From an uncultured Prevotellaceae bacterium (GTDB lineage: Bacteria > Bacteroidota > Bacteroidia > Bacteroidales > Bacteroidaceae): a stretch of DNA of 12,713 bases. Each line of letters starts with the position of its first letter. Within the stretch, counting starts at the first letter, position 1. Made by a program: the position numbers and the translations under genes. The stretch covers positions 1 to 12,713 of the forward strand of contig CALAEY010000081.1 of NCBI GenBank assembly GCA_937891085.1. The letters run 5' to 3'. Positions 1 to 7,024 of this stretch are shown one piece after another. The notes under the pieces were generated by a model. The model made no database searches. It saw only the letters and a list, made by a program, of their open reading frames with translations, and was not told the origin of the DNA.

Positions 1-59
1 GCTGGGGCATCTTCGGTGCCCTGAGCTACGACAGGCATTTCGTGGAGTATGGGGAGTGA
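1..59 (+). CDS. C-terminal end of an unidentified upstream gene (partial)
   Basis: An open frame runs in from the left edge (first full codon at base 3) and ends at a TGA at 57-59. It gives 18 residues, starting WGIFGAL and ending FVEYGE. The other two forward frames give no convincing protein end here, and the next gene has its own promoter-like sequence after a 118-nt gap, so this is probably the 3' end of the preceding transcription unit. The fragment is too short to name a family. Confidence 0.5.
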   Translation, partial: WGIFGALSYDRHFVEYGE

Positions 60-120
60 GAATAAAGAGCAGTTTTCGCCAATCTTGATTAGAGCCTTGA
101 AAGATTGTGCTGCCGATTTC

Positions 121-151
121 TTGGTTGCAATTCTTTTTTTATCTAATTTTA
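121..151 (+). promoter_or_regulatory. Probable Bacteroidota promoter for the 178-5191 operon
   Basis: A TTG at 121-123 is followed after exactly 20 nt by TAATTTTA at 144-151. This is the -33 / -7 arrangement of Bacteroidota sigma-ABfr promoters (TTG, 19-20 nt, TAnnTTTG) with one mismatch, the last base of the -7 box. It lies 26 nt upstream of the ATG at 178, and the genes that follow have no other clear promoter up to 5191. Confidence 0.45.
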
Positions 152-177
152 CACCCGAGATTAGAAAAGAAGGATTT

Positions 178-810
178 ATGAAAAGATCTTGCTTGATAGG
201 ATTGCTTGCTATTCTGCTTAGCCCCTGCTATGCACAGCAGATTATTTTCTCTTCCTTGGATGATCTGTTGACAGAGAAGGGGGATACGGTGACTACACTT
301 GTAGTGGAAAAGCGTAGCATCAACAATCTCTATATGAGCAACGGAGCTGACTATCGCATCACTTCTGAGGGAAATTCAGGCCTAAGTAAGTTCATAAAGA
401 ACAGGACTTATGCGGTGCAGATGGGCGATGATTTGTACGTGAACTGCAAGTTCGTGCATTACAATCATTACCACTTTGGAAATTGGTATGCCAAGGCTCA
501 TAGAGTGAAAGGAAATATCTATTTTGCTGCCCAACCTTATGGACAGCGTGCTTCCAGCAACGTGAAAAGCGAAGGAACCACGAAGCTTGGCGGAAGTGTT
601 GGTAATGCCATAGCTGCCAGTGGCTTGGTGAGGGAGCGAGTCTTCTACGTCATCAATCCAGAGACCAAGCGAGCAGAACTGGTCACATCAGATCTCGTAT
701 GCAACCTGCTGGCTGACACTCCTGAGCTTCTCGCCTCCTACCAGACGGAAGAAAGTGAGAGCGCTGAAGTTGTGGAAAAGTATCTTGTGCAACTGCAACG
801 TAAACAATAA
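178..810 (+). CDS. Secreted protein of unknown function (210 aa)
   Basis: I do not recognise this family. The open frame extends upstream to 49, but the ATG at 178 is the better start. It has an AAGGA ribosome-binding site at 170-174 and begins a clean type I signal peptide: basic MKR, a hydrophobic core, then CYA followed by QQ, so cleavage is expected near residue 19. The mature part of about 190 residues has no further membrane segment. A Tyr/His-rich stretch lies around residues 95-105, and a Gly/Ser/Ala-rich stretch near residues 130-150 could be an amphipathic or flexible loop. The C-terminal 30 residues are acidic and probably helical. It is 10 nt upstream of the TetR gene and probably the first gene of the acylation operon, so a periplasmic or surface role linked to envelope modification is possible but not shown. 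Confidence 0.75.
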   Translation: MKRSCLIGLLAILLSPCYAQQIIFSSLDDLLTEKGDTVTTLVVEKRSINNLYMSNGADYRITSEGNSGLSKFIKNRTYAVQMGDDLYVNCKFVHYNHYHFGNWYAKAHRVKGNIYFAAQPYGQRASSNVKSEGTTKLGGSVGNAIAASGLVRERVFYVINPETKRAELVTSDLVCNLLADTPELLASYQTEESESAEVVEKYLVQLQRKQ

Positions 811-820
811 GCGGTGAGGT

Positions 821-1465
821 ATGGCATTGCATTCCACTAAATATTCCAGCAGGGAAGAACTGAAGGCACTCATCGTGATGCTCTCTATGAAAGAGTTTGC
901 TGAGAAGGGCATCAAGAATGTGACGATGGACAATGTATCTTCCATGCTGGGCATATCGAAGCGTACGCTATATGAAATCTTCCCCGATAAGGAGACGTTG
1001 CTCGTCAGTTGTTTAGAGGCCTCCGAATTGGAATCTCAGAAAAAACAGAAGGAGGTCTTGGAATCTTCCAAGAATGTGATGGAGATGGTGCTTCATGTCT
1101 ATCAGCTGACCATTACCCGTCTGCAGTCCGTGAATCCGTCTTTCCTGGATGAGATAACCAAATATCCTAAAGCCTATAATCTTTACCTCTCCAATCGTGA
1201 GGCATCTGCTTCCCGTGCATTCCATTATTTCCAAGACGGGGTGAATCAAGGCCTTTTCCGTTCTGATGTCAACTATCAGATAGTCAATGAGCTGATACGT
1301 GGTCAGTTCAGATTGCTCTTACATACGGATGTCTATCGAACCTATTCCTTCTTTGATGTGCTGGAAGCCATCATCTTCACATTCTTGCGTGGCATCTGTA
1401 CAGAGGAGGGTGCCCGCATACTCGATGAGTTCATAGAAGATCGACGGAACTCCAGAAAAGAATGA
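821..1465 (+). CDS. TetR/AcrR-family transcriptional regulator
   Basis: A 214-residue one-component repressor. The N-terminal TetR DNA-binding domain covers about residues 12-60. The signature helix-turn-helix is visible at about 35-56: TMDNVSSMLGISKRTLYEIF, then PDKETLL, the usual TetR_N ending. The rest is helical and should form the ligand-binding and dimer domain; its ligand cannot be read from sequence. Length is normal for the family. The ATG at 821 has a GTGAGG purine stretch just upstream. It starts 10 nt after the secreted protein gene and ends 10 nt before the first SGNH gene, so it is co-transcribed with the acylation genes and probably autoregulates that operon. I found no convincing palindromic operator near 121-178, so the target site is open. 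Confidence 0.9.
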   Translation: MALHSTKYSSREELKALIVMLSMKEFAEKGIKNVTMDNVSSMLGISKRTLYEIFPDKETLLVSCLEASELESQKKQKEVLESSKNVMEMVLHVYQLTITRLQSVNPSFLDEITKYPKAYNLYLSNREASASRAFHYFQDGVNQGLFRSDVNYQIVNELIRGQFRLLLHTDVYRTYSFFDVLEAIIFTFLRGICTEEGARILDEFIEDRRNSRKE

Positions 1466-1475
1466 CTGCTATATC

Positions 1476-2858
1476 ATGGAGAAAGAGAAAAACAAGTTGA
1501 ATAATGTGGGATGGTTGATGCTGCTGGTGATAGCAGCATTGCTGTTGTTGCATTTTCTTCCGAAGATACACTTTGGGGAGAGGACCTTACGACAGGTAGA
1601 TATCTTGTCGGATGTGTTCCCCAAGCCAGTCTTGGAAGAGCCAGACTCCTTGGCTTTAGATAGCTTGCTTCCTCCGCCTCCCAAGCCCGCTTTCGTTGAT
1701 ACCTGCAAGACGGGCATCACCTGCATAGAGGACTATGGTGATTCTACCTTGCGTGGCATGGTGCCTTTTTATAAGGCACTTGCAGAGATGAGCGAGCGTC
1801 CTCGTCCTGTACGTATTGCCTACTTTGGCGATTCTTTCATCGAAGGCGACATCATGACGGTGGATCTGCGCCAACTCTTCCAAGAAGCGTATGGCGGACA
1901 TGGCGTGGGCTATGTGTCTATCTCATCTGCCATCAGCGGATATCGCAACTCCGTGAGGCATCGTGCTTCTGGATGGAGCAGCCATGCCTTGACAGATTCA
2001 GTCTATTTCAATCGTCGTTTCCAGGATATTTCCAATCATTATTTCTTCGCACGTGAGGGAGCTCAGGTAGAACTTACTGGGGTGAAGCAATATGCACGTT
2101 TGGACACTTGTCAGCAGTCCACCTTCTTCTTTCTCTCCAAGGACTCGATGCAGGTCTCTGCCTATGTGAATGGTGGAAGGGCCAAATCGCAAGCCTTAGA
2201 TTCCATTGGCAGACTGTCTGCACTGACGGTAGAAGGAAAGATAGGCAGGGTGCGCTGGAATGTAGAGCAGGCCGATTCTTCTCTGTTCTATGGCGTGACT
2301 ATGGACGATACGGTGGGTATTGCGCTTGATAATTTCTCCCTGCGTGGTTCTTCGGGCCTGAATATCCGTTCCGTCCCGATGTCTATTCTTAGGCAGTATG
2401 CCCAGATCCGTCCGTATGACCTTATCGTGTTACAGTATGGAGTGAATGTGGCAACGAAGCGTGGTGTAGATTACTCTGGCTATATCGAGGGGATGAAGAC
2501 TGTGATTCAGCACCTGAAGGAGGCTTTCCCTGAAGCGGGCATTCTCATTGTCGGAGTGGCTGATCGTGACTATGTGACAGATGAAGGCGAGATCCTCACC
2601 ATGCCAGGCATTCGGAATCTGATACGCTTCCAGCATCAATTGGCAGCAGATGAGGGTGTGGCATTTTGGAACATGTTCGAGGCTATGGGAGGCAATGAGA
2701 GCATGAAGGCTTTGGTGGAGCAGCGCCCCTCATTGGCAGCCTTGGATTATACACATCTCAACTTTAGGGGTGGAAAATATCTGGCCTCTCTGCTTTTCGA
2801 GGCCATCCAGTACGGAAAAGAACGCTATGAAAGGAGGTTGGCTTATGAAGCAGAGTAA
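1476..2858 (+). CDS. Membrane-anchored SGNH/GDSL hydrolase-like protein
   Basis: A 460-residue protein with one N-terminal membrane segment (about residues 11-29), followed by a Pro-rich linker (PPPPK at 66-70), so the catalytic part should lie in the periplasm. SGNH blocks are visible: block I FGDSFIEGD with the nucleophile candidate Ser120, block III QYGVN with Asn324, and block V DYTHLN with Asp424 and His427. Between blocks I and III lies an insertion of about 150 residues (roughly 165-310), predicted beta-rich, that a minimal SGNH domain lacks; it may bind carbohydrate. In O-acetylation systems such proteins act as the transferase or esterase partner of an MBOAT, as PatB does for PatA. 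Here the gene overlaps the next SGNH gene, which overlaps the MBOAT gene. The substrate (peptidoglycan, capsule or O-antigen) is not known. Confidence 0.85.
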   Translation: MEKEKNKLNNVGWLMLLVIAALLLLHFLPKIHFGERTLRQVDILSDVFPKPVLEEPDSLALDSLLPPPPKPAFVDTCKTGITCIEDYGDSTLRGMVPFYKALAEMSERPRPVRIAYFGDSFIEGDIMTVDLRQLFQEAYGGHGVGYVSISSAISGYRNSVRHRASGWSSHALTDSVYFNRRFQDISNHYFFAREGAQVELTGVKQYARLDTCQQSTFFFLSKDSMQVSAYVNGGRAKSQALDSIGRLSALTVEGKIGRVRWNVEQADSSLFYGVTMDDTVGIALDNFSLRGSSGLNIRSVPMSILRQYAQIRPYDLIVLQYGVNVATKRGVDYSGYIEGMKTVIQHLKEAFPEAGILIVGVADRDYVTDEGEILTMPGIRNLIRFQHQLAADEGVAFWNMFEAMGGNESMKALVEQRPSLAALDYTHLNFRGGKYLASLLFEAIQYGKERYERRLAYEAE

Positions 2859-3738
2859 GTGGCTATTGCTTTGGCTGGTCTTCCTACCTTGTTTAGTTTG
2901 GGCTCAAGACCAGATACCACAGGCTGCACAGGCAGATCATCTGCAGACTGCAGTGGATTCCTTGCGCAGATATGGGCATCTGGCAGACCCTGTGGCTTTG
3001 ACAGACTTCCCTGTACCTGCCAATTTCAGGCATGTGCAGGAGAATGTAATTTCTGACCCTGACGATGCGTTGGCTCCATTCTGGCAGAAATTGGCTGAAA
3101 GTCAGGCACATGTCACCACAGACTCTGTGCGAATAGTACATGTGGGCGACAGCCATGTACGAGGGCATGTCTTCCCCCTTACGGCTGGCGATGTGCTTCA
3201 CCAGTCGTTCCAGGGCCTAAGCTATGTAGACGATGGCATCAATGGGGCCACCAGCCTTACCTTCACTACACCACAGCGCGTAGCGGAGATCGTAGCGATG
3301 CATCCCGACATGCTGATCATTTCATTTGGTACCAACGAGAGTCATGGCAAGGGCTATAATGAGTCCCGTCATTATGTGCAGATGACAGATTTCTACCAGT
3401 TGCTCCGAGCGTCCTTGCCAGAAGTGCCTATCTTGCTCACCACTCCTCCTGGTTCCTATGAGCGTGGAGGCACTCGGCGCAGGCGTAGCTATACCATCAA
3501 CCCACGTACTAAGTTGGCTGTGGCAAATATTTTGAAGTTTGCTTCTGAGCATCAACTGGCTGTGTGGAATCTTTACGAGATCTTCGGAGGGGCTGATTGG
3601 GCCTGCCTGAATTGGACAGGTGCAGGACTGATGCGTCCAGATCATGTACATTATTTGCCTGAGGGATATGCCCTGCAGGGACAGTGGCTTTCGCAAGCCA
3701 TCATCAAAGCATTCAATGCCTATGTGGAGTCAGATTAA
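2845..3738 (+). CDS. Secreted SGNH/GDSL hydrolase-like protein
   Basis: A 297-residue exported protein. The frame is open from 2770, but the ATG at 2845 is preceded by a perfect AAGGAGG (2831-2837, 7 nt spacing) and starts a signal peptide (MKQSKWLLLW, then LVWAQ, cleavage after about residue 20). All SGNH blocks are present: GDSHVRG with Ser103, NGAT with Gly134, FGTNES with Asn164, and DHVH with Asp266 and His269. With an intact catalytic set it should act as an esterase or acyltransferase on an envelope glycan. The start overlaps the end of the upstream SGNH gene by 14 nt and its own end overlaps the MBOAT start by 17 nt, so translation of the three is coupled. It is shorter than its neighbour and lacks the large insertion, so the two SGNH proteins probably have different roles. 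Confidence 0.85.
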   Translation: MKQSKWLLLWLVFLPCLVWAQDQIPQAAQADHLQTAVDSLRRYGHLADPVALTDFPVPANFRHVQENVISDPDDALAPFWQKLAESQAHVTTDSVRIVHVGDSHVRGHVFPLTAGDVLHQSFQGLSYVDDGINGATSLTFTTPQRVAEIVAMHPDMLIISFGTNESHGKGYNESRHYVQMTDFYQLLRASLPEVPILLTTPPGSYERGGTRRRRSYTINPRTKLAVANILKFASEHQLAVWNLYEIFGGADWACLNWTGAGLMRPDHVHYLPEGYALQGQWLSQAIIKAFNAYVESD

Positions 3739-5191
3739 GGACATATTGACCTATGATCCCCAGGCACCCATGATATTCAGCAGTGGCGTATTCCTGTGGT
3801 TGTTTGCTGCTTTTGTGGCAGTCTATCTGCTTCTGCAGCGAAAGACTACAGCGCGCTTGCTCTTTGTCACGGCTTTCTCCTATTATTTCTATTATAAGAG
3901 CAGTGGCACTTATTTCTTCCTTTTGGCAGTAGTCACAGTGAGCGACTTTCTTATTGCTCGCTGTATGGAGAAGACTACTGCATCGTGGAAACGAAAAATG
4001 TTGGTGACGCTTAGTCTTTGTGTCAATTTGGGGTTGCTTTGCTATTTCAAATACACTAACTTCTTGGGGTCTGTCATCGCTTCCCTGACGGGAGGTACGT
4101 TCACGGCACTCGACATATTCCTGCCTGTGGGCATATCGTTCTTCACGTTCCAGTCCCTCAGCTATACGATTGATGTCTATCGTCGACAGATCGTTCCTCT
4201 CACCAATTTGCTCGACTATGCATTCTATGTGTCCTTCTTCCCACAGCTGGTGGCAGGTCCTATTGTCCGAGCGCGTGATTTCATCCCGCAGATTCGCCGT
4301 CCGCTCTTTGTGAGTAGGGAGATGTTTGGGCGGGCTATCTTCCTCATTGCAGGAGGCTTGTTCAAGAAAGCCGTGATATCCGACTATATTAGTGTGAACT
4401 TCGTAGATCGTGTATTCGATGCGCCTACCCTCTATTCTGGGGTGGAAAACTTGATGGCAGTCTATGGCTATGCCCTGCAAATCTATTGTGATTTCTCTGG
4501 TTACAGCGATATGGCTATCGGTATTGCATTGCTTTTGGGCTTCCATTTCAATATCAATTTCAATTCTCCCTATAAGTCTGCTTCTGTCACCGAGTTCTGG
4601 AGACGCTGGCATATCTCACTCTCCAGTTGGTTGCGCGACTATCTGTATATCTCGCTGGGTGGCAATAGAAAAGGGAAGGTTCGTCAGTATATCAACCTCA
4701 TCATTACGATGTTCTTAGGTGGTCTCTGGCATGGGGCTGCGTGGAATTTCGTGTTCTGGGGCTTACTTCATGGGGTGGCCTTAGCATGTCACAAGTTCTT
4801 CCGTTTCATCATGGGGCGTGATAAGACGTATCAGAGTACGGGTTTCCGTCGCTTTTTGGCTGTCTTGGTGACGTTCCACTTTGTCTGTCTATGCTGGATA
4901 TTCTTCCGTGCATCTTCTTTCTCTGTAGCGCTGGATGTAATCACACAGATAGGAACCAATTTCCATGCAGCTGTCTTCACCCAATTGGTGGCAGGTTATA
5001 AGGGCGTATTTTTCCTCATGCTTTTAGGCTATCTGCTCCATTTCATGCCCGATAAGTTGGAGGCAGGAGCCACTCGCATGGTCATCCGCATGCCCCTGCT
5101 GCTACAGGCTTTGCTCATTGTGGTAGTCATCTTTATTGTGATACAAGTGAAGACTGCAGGTATCCAGCCTTTTATCTATTTCCAGTTCTAA
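3722..5191 (+). CDS. MBOAT-family membrane O-acyltransferase (AlgI/PatA/DltB-like)
   Basis: A 489-residue polytopic membrane protein with about ten or more hydrophobic segments. Family signatures are clear: FWRRWHISLSSWLRDYLY at 292-309, then SLGGNRKG, and GGLWHGAAWNFVFWG at 333-347, where His337 is the conserved MBOAT catalytic histidine. AlgI-type features such as the CDFSGYSDMAIG stretch (256-267) are also present. These enzymes move an acyl group, usually acetyl, from a cytoplasmic donor across the inner membrane to a periplasmic acceptor protein or glycan. The frame is open upstream to 3644, but that part is hydrophilic and lies over the SGNH gene; ATG 3722 gives the usual N-terminus and overlaps the SGNH stop by 17 nt. 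With two SGNH partners it forms a complete O-acylation cassette. It is the last gene of the operon. Confidence 0.9.
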   Translation: MWSQIKDILTYDPQAPMIFSSGVFLWLFAAFVAVYLLLQRKTTARLLFVTAFSYYFYYKSSGTYFFLLAVVTVSDFLIARCMEKTTASWKRKMLVTLSLCVNLGLLCYFKYTNFLGSVIASLTGGTFTALDIFLPVGISFFTFQSLSYTIDVYRRQIVPLTNLLDYAFYVSFFPQLVAGPIVRARDFIPQIRRPLFVSREMFGRAIFLIAGGLFKKAVISDYISVNFVDRVFDAPTLYSGVENLMAVYGYALQIYCDFSGYSDMAIGIALLLGFHFNINFNSPYKSASVTEFWRRWHISLSSWLRDYLYISLGGNRKGKVRQYINLIITMFLGGLWHGAAWNFVFWGLLHGVALACHKFFRFIMGRDKTYQSTGFRRFLAVLVTFHFVCLCWIFFRASSFSVALDVITQIGTNFHAAVFTQLVAGYKGVFFLMLLGYLLHFMPDKLEAGATRMVIRMPLLLQALLIVVVIFIVIQVKTAGIQPFIYFQF

Positions 5192-5195
5192 ATCC

Positions 5196-5226
5196 TTGAA
5201 TAATTCAAATAAAAACCTTACTTTTG
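5196..5226 (+). promoter_or_regulatory. Promoter of the UpxY-like gene
   Basis: TTG at 5196-5198, a 20-nt spacer, and a perfect TACTTTTG -7 box at 5219-5226. Transcription should start near 5233, leaving a leader of only about 15 nt before the ATG at 5248. The box lies directly after the MBOAT stop codon (5189-5191), so the UpxY-like gene can be expressed separately from the acylation operon. Confidence 0.7.
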
Positions 5227-5247
5227 CCGAGGTTAACTTTCGTATAG

Positions 5248-5796
5248 ATGACAGACACTTCCCATAACGAATGCCAATGGTACGCTTTGCGCGTCACTTA
5301 TTCCCGCGAACTTAAGGTACAAGAGTATCTGGAAGCCGAAGGTGTGCAGACATTTATCCCTATGCATGATGCAGTGGTGCTGCGTAGGGGTAGGAGGGTG
5401 AAGGCTCGTGTCCCCATCGTGCATAATTTGATCTTCGTCTATACCACGCGTGAGACGCTCAATGCCTATAAGCAGGCTTCCCCTATTGGCAGTCAGGTGC
5501 GCTACATGATGAATAAGGAGACGCATCAACCTATCGTGATTCCCCTGAAGCAGATGGAAGACTTTATGGCTGTGGCAGGTGGTGAAGAGGCACTCTACGT
5601 GAATCCGGAAGAACTGAGACTGAAGAAAGGTGATCGTGTGCGTATCAATAGTGGGGCATGGCAGGGCATCGAAGGCCGTTTTGTACGCTTAAAGGGTGGC
5701 ATGCGTGTGGTGGTAGAGATTCAGGGCGTCATGGCAGTAGCTACAATCACCCTCAGCCCTGCTATGGTAGACAAACTACCGACGGCCTCTGCTTGA
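5248..5796 (+). CDS. UpxY-family (NusG-like) transcription antiterminator
   Basis: A 182-residue NusG paralogue. The NusG N-terminal domain spans about residues 8-105, with the hallmark start CQWYALRVTYSRELKVQEYL and the FIPMHDAVVLRRGRR / VPIVHNLIFVY core. A KOW domain follows at about 125-162 (LKKGDRVRINSGAWQGIEG, then RVVVEIQG). UpxY proteins bind RNA polymerase in the 5' leader of one capsular polysaccharide operon and stop premature termination there. Such genes are normally first in the operon they control. Here the gene behind it is convergent (ends at 5815), so this copy has no capsule operon in cis. It may act on a locus elsewhere, on the O-acylation genes upstream, or be left over from a lost capsule locus. 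The family call is secure; the target is unknown. Confidence 0.9.
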   Translation: MTDTSHNECQWYALRVTYSRELKVQEYLEAEGVQTFIPMHDAVVLRRGRRVKARVPIVHNLIFVYTTRETLNAYKQASPIGSQVRYMMNKETHQPIVIPLKQMEDFMAVAGGEEALYVNPEELRLKKGDRVRINSGAWQGIEGRFVRLKGGMRVVVEIQGVMAVATITLSPAMVDKLPTASA

Positions 5797-5799
5797 CAT

Positions 5800-5815
5800 G
5801 GCTTGGGTAGAAGCC
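5800..5815. terminator. Possible weak shared terminator between convergent genes
   Basis: GGCTT at 5800-5804 pairs with AAGCC at 5811-5815 around a 6-nt loop. It lies in the 18-nt gap between the UpxY stop and the propeller stop on the other strand, where a bidirectional terminator would be expected. The stem is only 5 bp and there is no T-tract on either side, so the call is weak. Confidence 0.25.
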
Positions 5816-6918
5816 TAATCCCCTATTTGTTGCCTGAGGTCATACCTCACTATCTGCTCATCTGCATTCACATCCAGACCGTAGAGTATACCTGCTTCTT
5901 CGTCCACGAAGAGCCCAGCTATCCGCCTGTCCAGCAGCAACGTGTTCTGTAAATTCCCTTGGTGGTCATATACACGAACTCGTTTTCCACCTTGTCGATA
6001 GTCACTCCCTTTCTCCATGCCTTCTTCACGTGTCCGTCCGTCTATCACAGCATAAATGTGATCTTTAGTCACTTGGGTGTCGAAGTAGTACAGTCCTCCG
6101 CTAGGTGCGCTCCAGCCTTCCTCGAAGGGATGGAAAGCAGGCTGTTCACCGCTCTGTTCTGCCACAATGTGCTTCCCTGTGCGGAGGTTATAGATATCCA
6201 TGCGGTCGCCCATCTGTGTGCCCATGGCTATCACGTCTTTGTCTGGACTGATGCCCATGAAGCTGTTCCACCCTTCTGCCACTGCTGGACCGTTATTCCT
6301 TAGTAGTTCCATTTTGTCTGTAGGGATTCGTTCCCACTTCTTGATGAGTTTTCCGCTTTTTAGGCTCATCCATCCAAGGCGTGCTTGACCTGTGTAGTCG
6401 GGCATCACTGCCGTATTGTCGTCCACTAGCACGAAGTCCATTGGTCTTAGTAGAGTGTCACTAAGGTGTACCAGCTGTTCTAAGCGTGGTAAGCCTTGGT
6501 CATCAATGCTATACCGTCGCATCTCCAGCCTTCCTATGTCCCAAGTCCATAGCATTCCTTCACTGTCGAAGCGCATCCCTTCTGCACTCATCATTTCATC
6601 TGGCCCTTGGCCTCTTCTGCCAAAAGATGCCTTATATTCCATTTCTGGGTAACTGAAGGTGTGGTAGTAGTACTCTGCGTTGTGCAAGTCAAAGATCACA
6701 GCTATGTTTCCATACACACGCATACGGTAGGCATAGCGGAATAGGGCTGTGTCCAGCACCACTTCTGTGCCTTTCAGCCCATCCATTTTCACATCATCGT
6801 TGACGTATGCTTCACTACTCTCTCCAGGCCCTAAGATGGGGCCGTTTGGACTTTGGCTGCAAGCTCCCCACATCAGGACAACAGTCATTACTAATATACA
6901 TTTTTTTGCTGCATTCAT
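5815..6918 (-). CDS. TolB-like six-bladed beta-propeller lipoprotein
   Basis: A 367-residue lipoprotein. The N-terminus is a lipoprotein signal (MNAAKKCILV, hydrophobic core, WGAC) with the lipidated cysteine at residue 20. The rest resembles the Bacteroidota TolB-like propeller lipoproteins: repeated short beta-strand units and the signature GRRGQGPDE at about 100-108, which matches the G-x-G-x-GP(G/D)E loop of this family. Such proteins are thought to sit in the periplasm or outer membrane as binding scaffolds; none of the residues suggests an enzyme. It has its own promoter (6947-6977) with a tandem-repeat operator shared with the first peptide operon. The second propeller of this window (9750-10853) has exactly the same length and the same signature loop, so they are probably paralogues. 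Confidence 0.85.
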   Translation of the reverse strand: MNAAKKCILVMTVVLMWGACSQSPNGPILGPGESSEAYVNDDVKMDGLKGTEVVLDTALFRYAYRMRVYGNIAVIFDLHNAEYYYHTFSYPEMEYKASFGRRGQGPDEMMSAEGMRFDSEGMLWTWDIGRLEMRRYSIDDQGLPRLEQLVHLSDTLLRPMDFVLVDDNTAVMPDYTGQARLGWMSLKSGKLIKKWERIPTDKMELLRNNGPAVAEGWNSFMGISPDKDVIAMGTQMGDRMDIYNLRTGKHIVAEQSGEQPAFHPFEEGWSAPSGGLYYFDTQVTKDHIYAVIDGRTREEGMEKGSDYRQGGKRVRVYDHQGNLQNTLLLDRRIAGLFVDEEAGILYGLDVNADEQIVRYDLRQQIGD

Positions 6919-6946
6919 AACTCGCTTGCGCTTTTCAATTCACACG

Positions 6947-6977
6947 CAAATCTACACCGTCTTTCTCTTCTTGTCAA
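6947..6977 (-). promoter_or_regulatory. Promoter of the propeller lipoprotein gene (minus strand)
   Basis: Read on the minus strand, TTG (6977-6975) is followed after exactly 20 nt by a perfect TAGATTTG -7 box (6954-6947). Transcription should start near 6940, giving a leader of roughly 20 nt before the ATG at 6918. The -33 box lies 31 nt past the regulator's stop codon and 8 nt downstream of the last TTTAAGA operator repeat. Confidence 0.75.
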
Positions 6978-6985
6978 GAAAAGCA

Positions 6986-7024
6986 TCTTAAAAGATTCTT
7001 AGAATGCTTTAAATGATTCTTAAA
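6986..7024 (-). repeat. Array of four TTTAAGA-like direct repeats: likely operator of the propeller promoter
   Basis: On the minus strand four 7-nt units lie in the same orientation: TTTAAGA (7024-7018), TTTAAAG (7013-7007), TCTAAGA (7003-6997) and TTTAAGA (6992-6986). Start-to-start distances are 11, 10 and 11 nt, one helical turn each. The last unit ends 8 nt before the -33 TTG. OmpR/PhoB-type winged-helix regulators bind such head-to-tail 7-nt units with 4-nt spacers. The first unit lies within the last codons of the regulator gene and the second overlaps its stop codon. The same unit occurs twice upstream of the NVEALA promoter at 8149-8166 with identical geometry, so a shared binding protein is likely, the best candidate being the regulator encoded in between. 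Confidence 0.6.

Noticed and set aside
3713..4612. A 299-residue open frame on the minus strand over the MBOAT gene
   Set aside because: It is hydrophilic, has no recognisable motif, and lies entirely opposite a gene with clear MBOAT signatures; it is a shadow frame.
6983..7011. Possible terminator hairpin for the regulator gene (AAGCAT paired with ATGCTT)
   Set aside because: The 6-bp stem has a 17-nt partly mismatched loop, and the same bases are better explained as in-phase TTTAAGA operator repeats.
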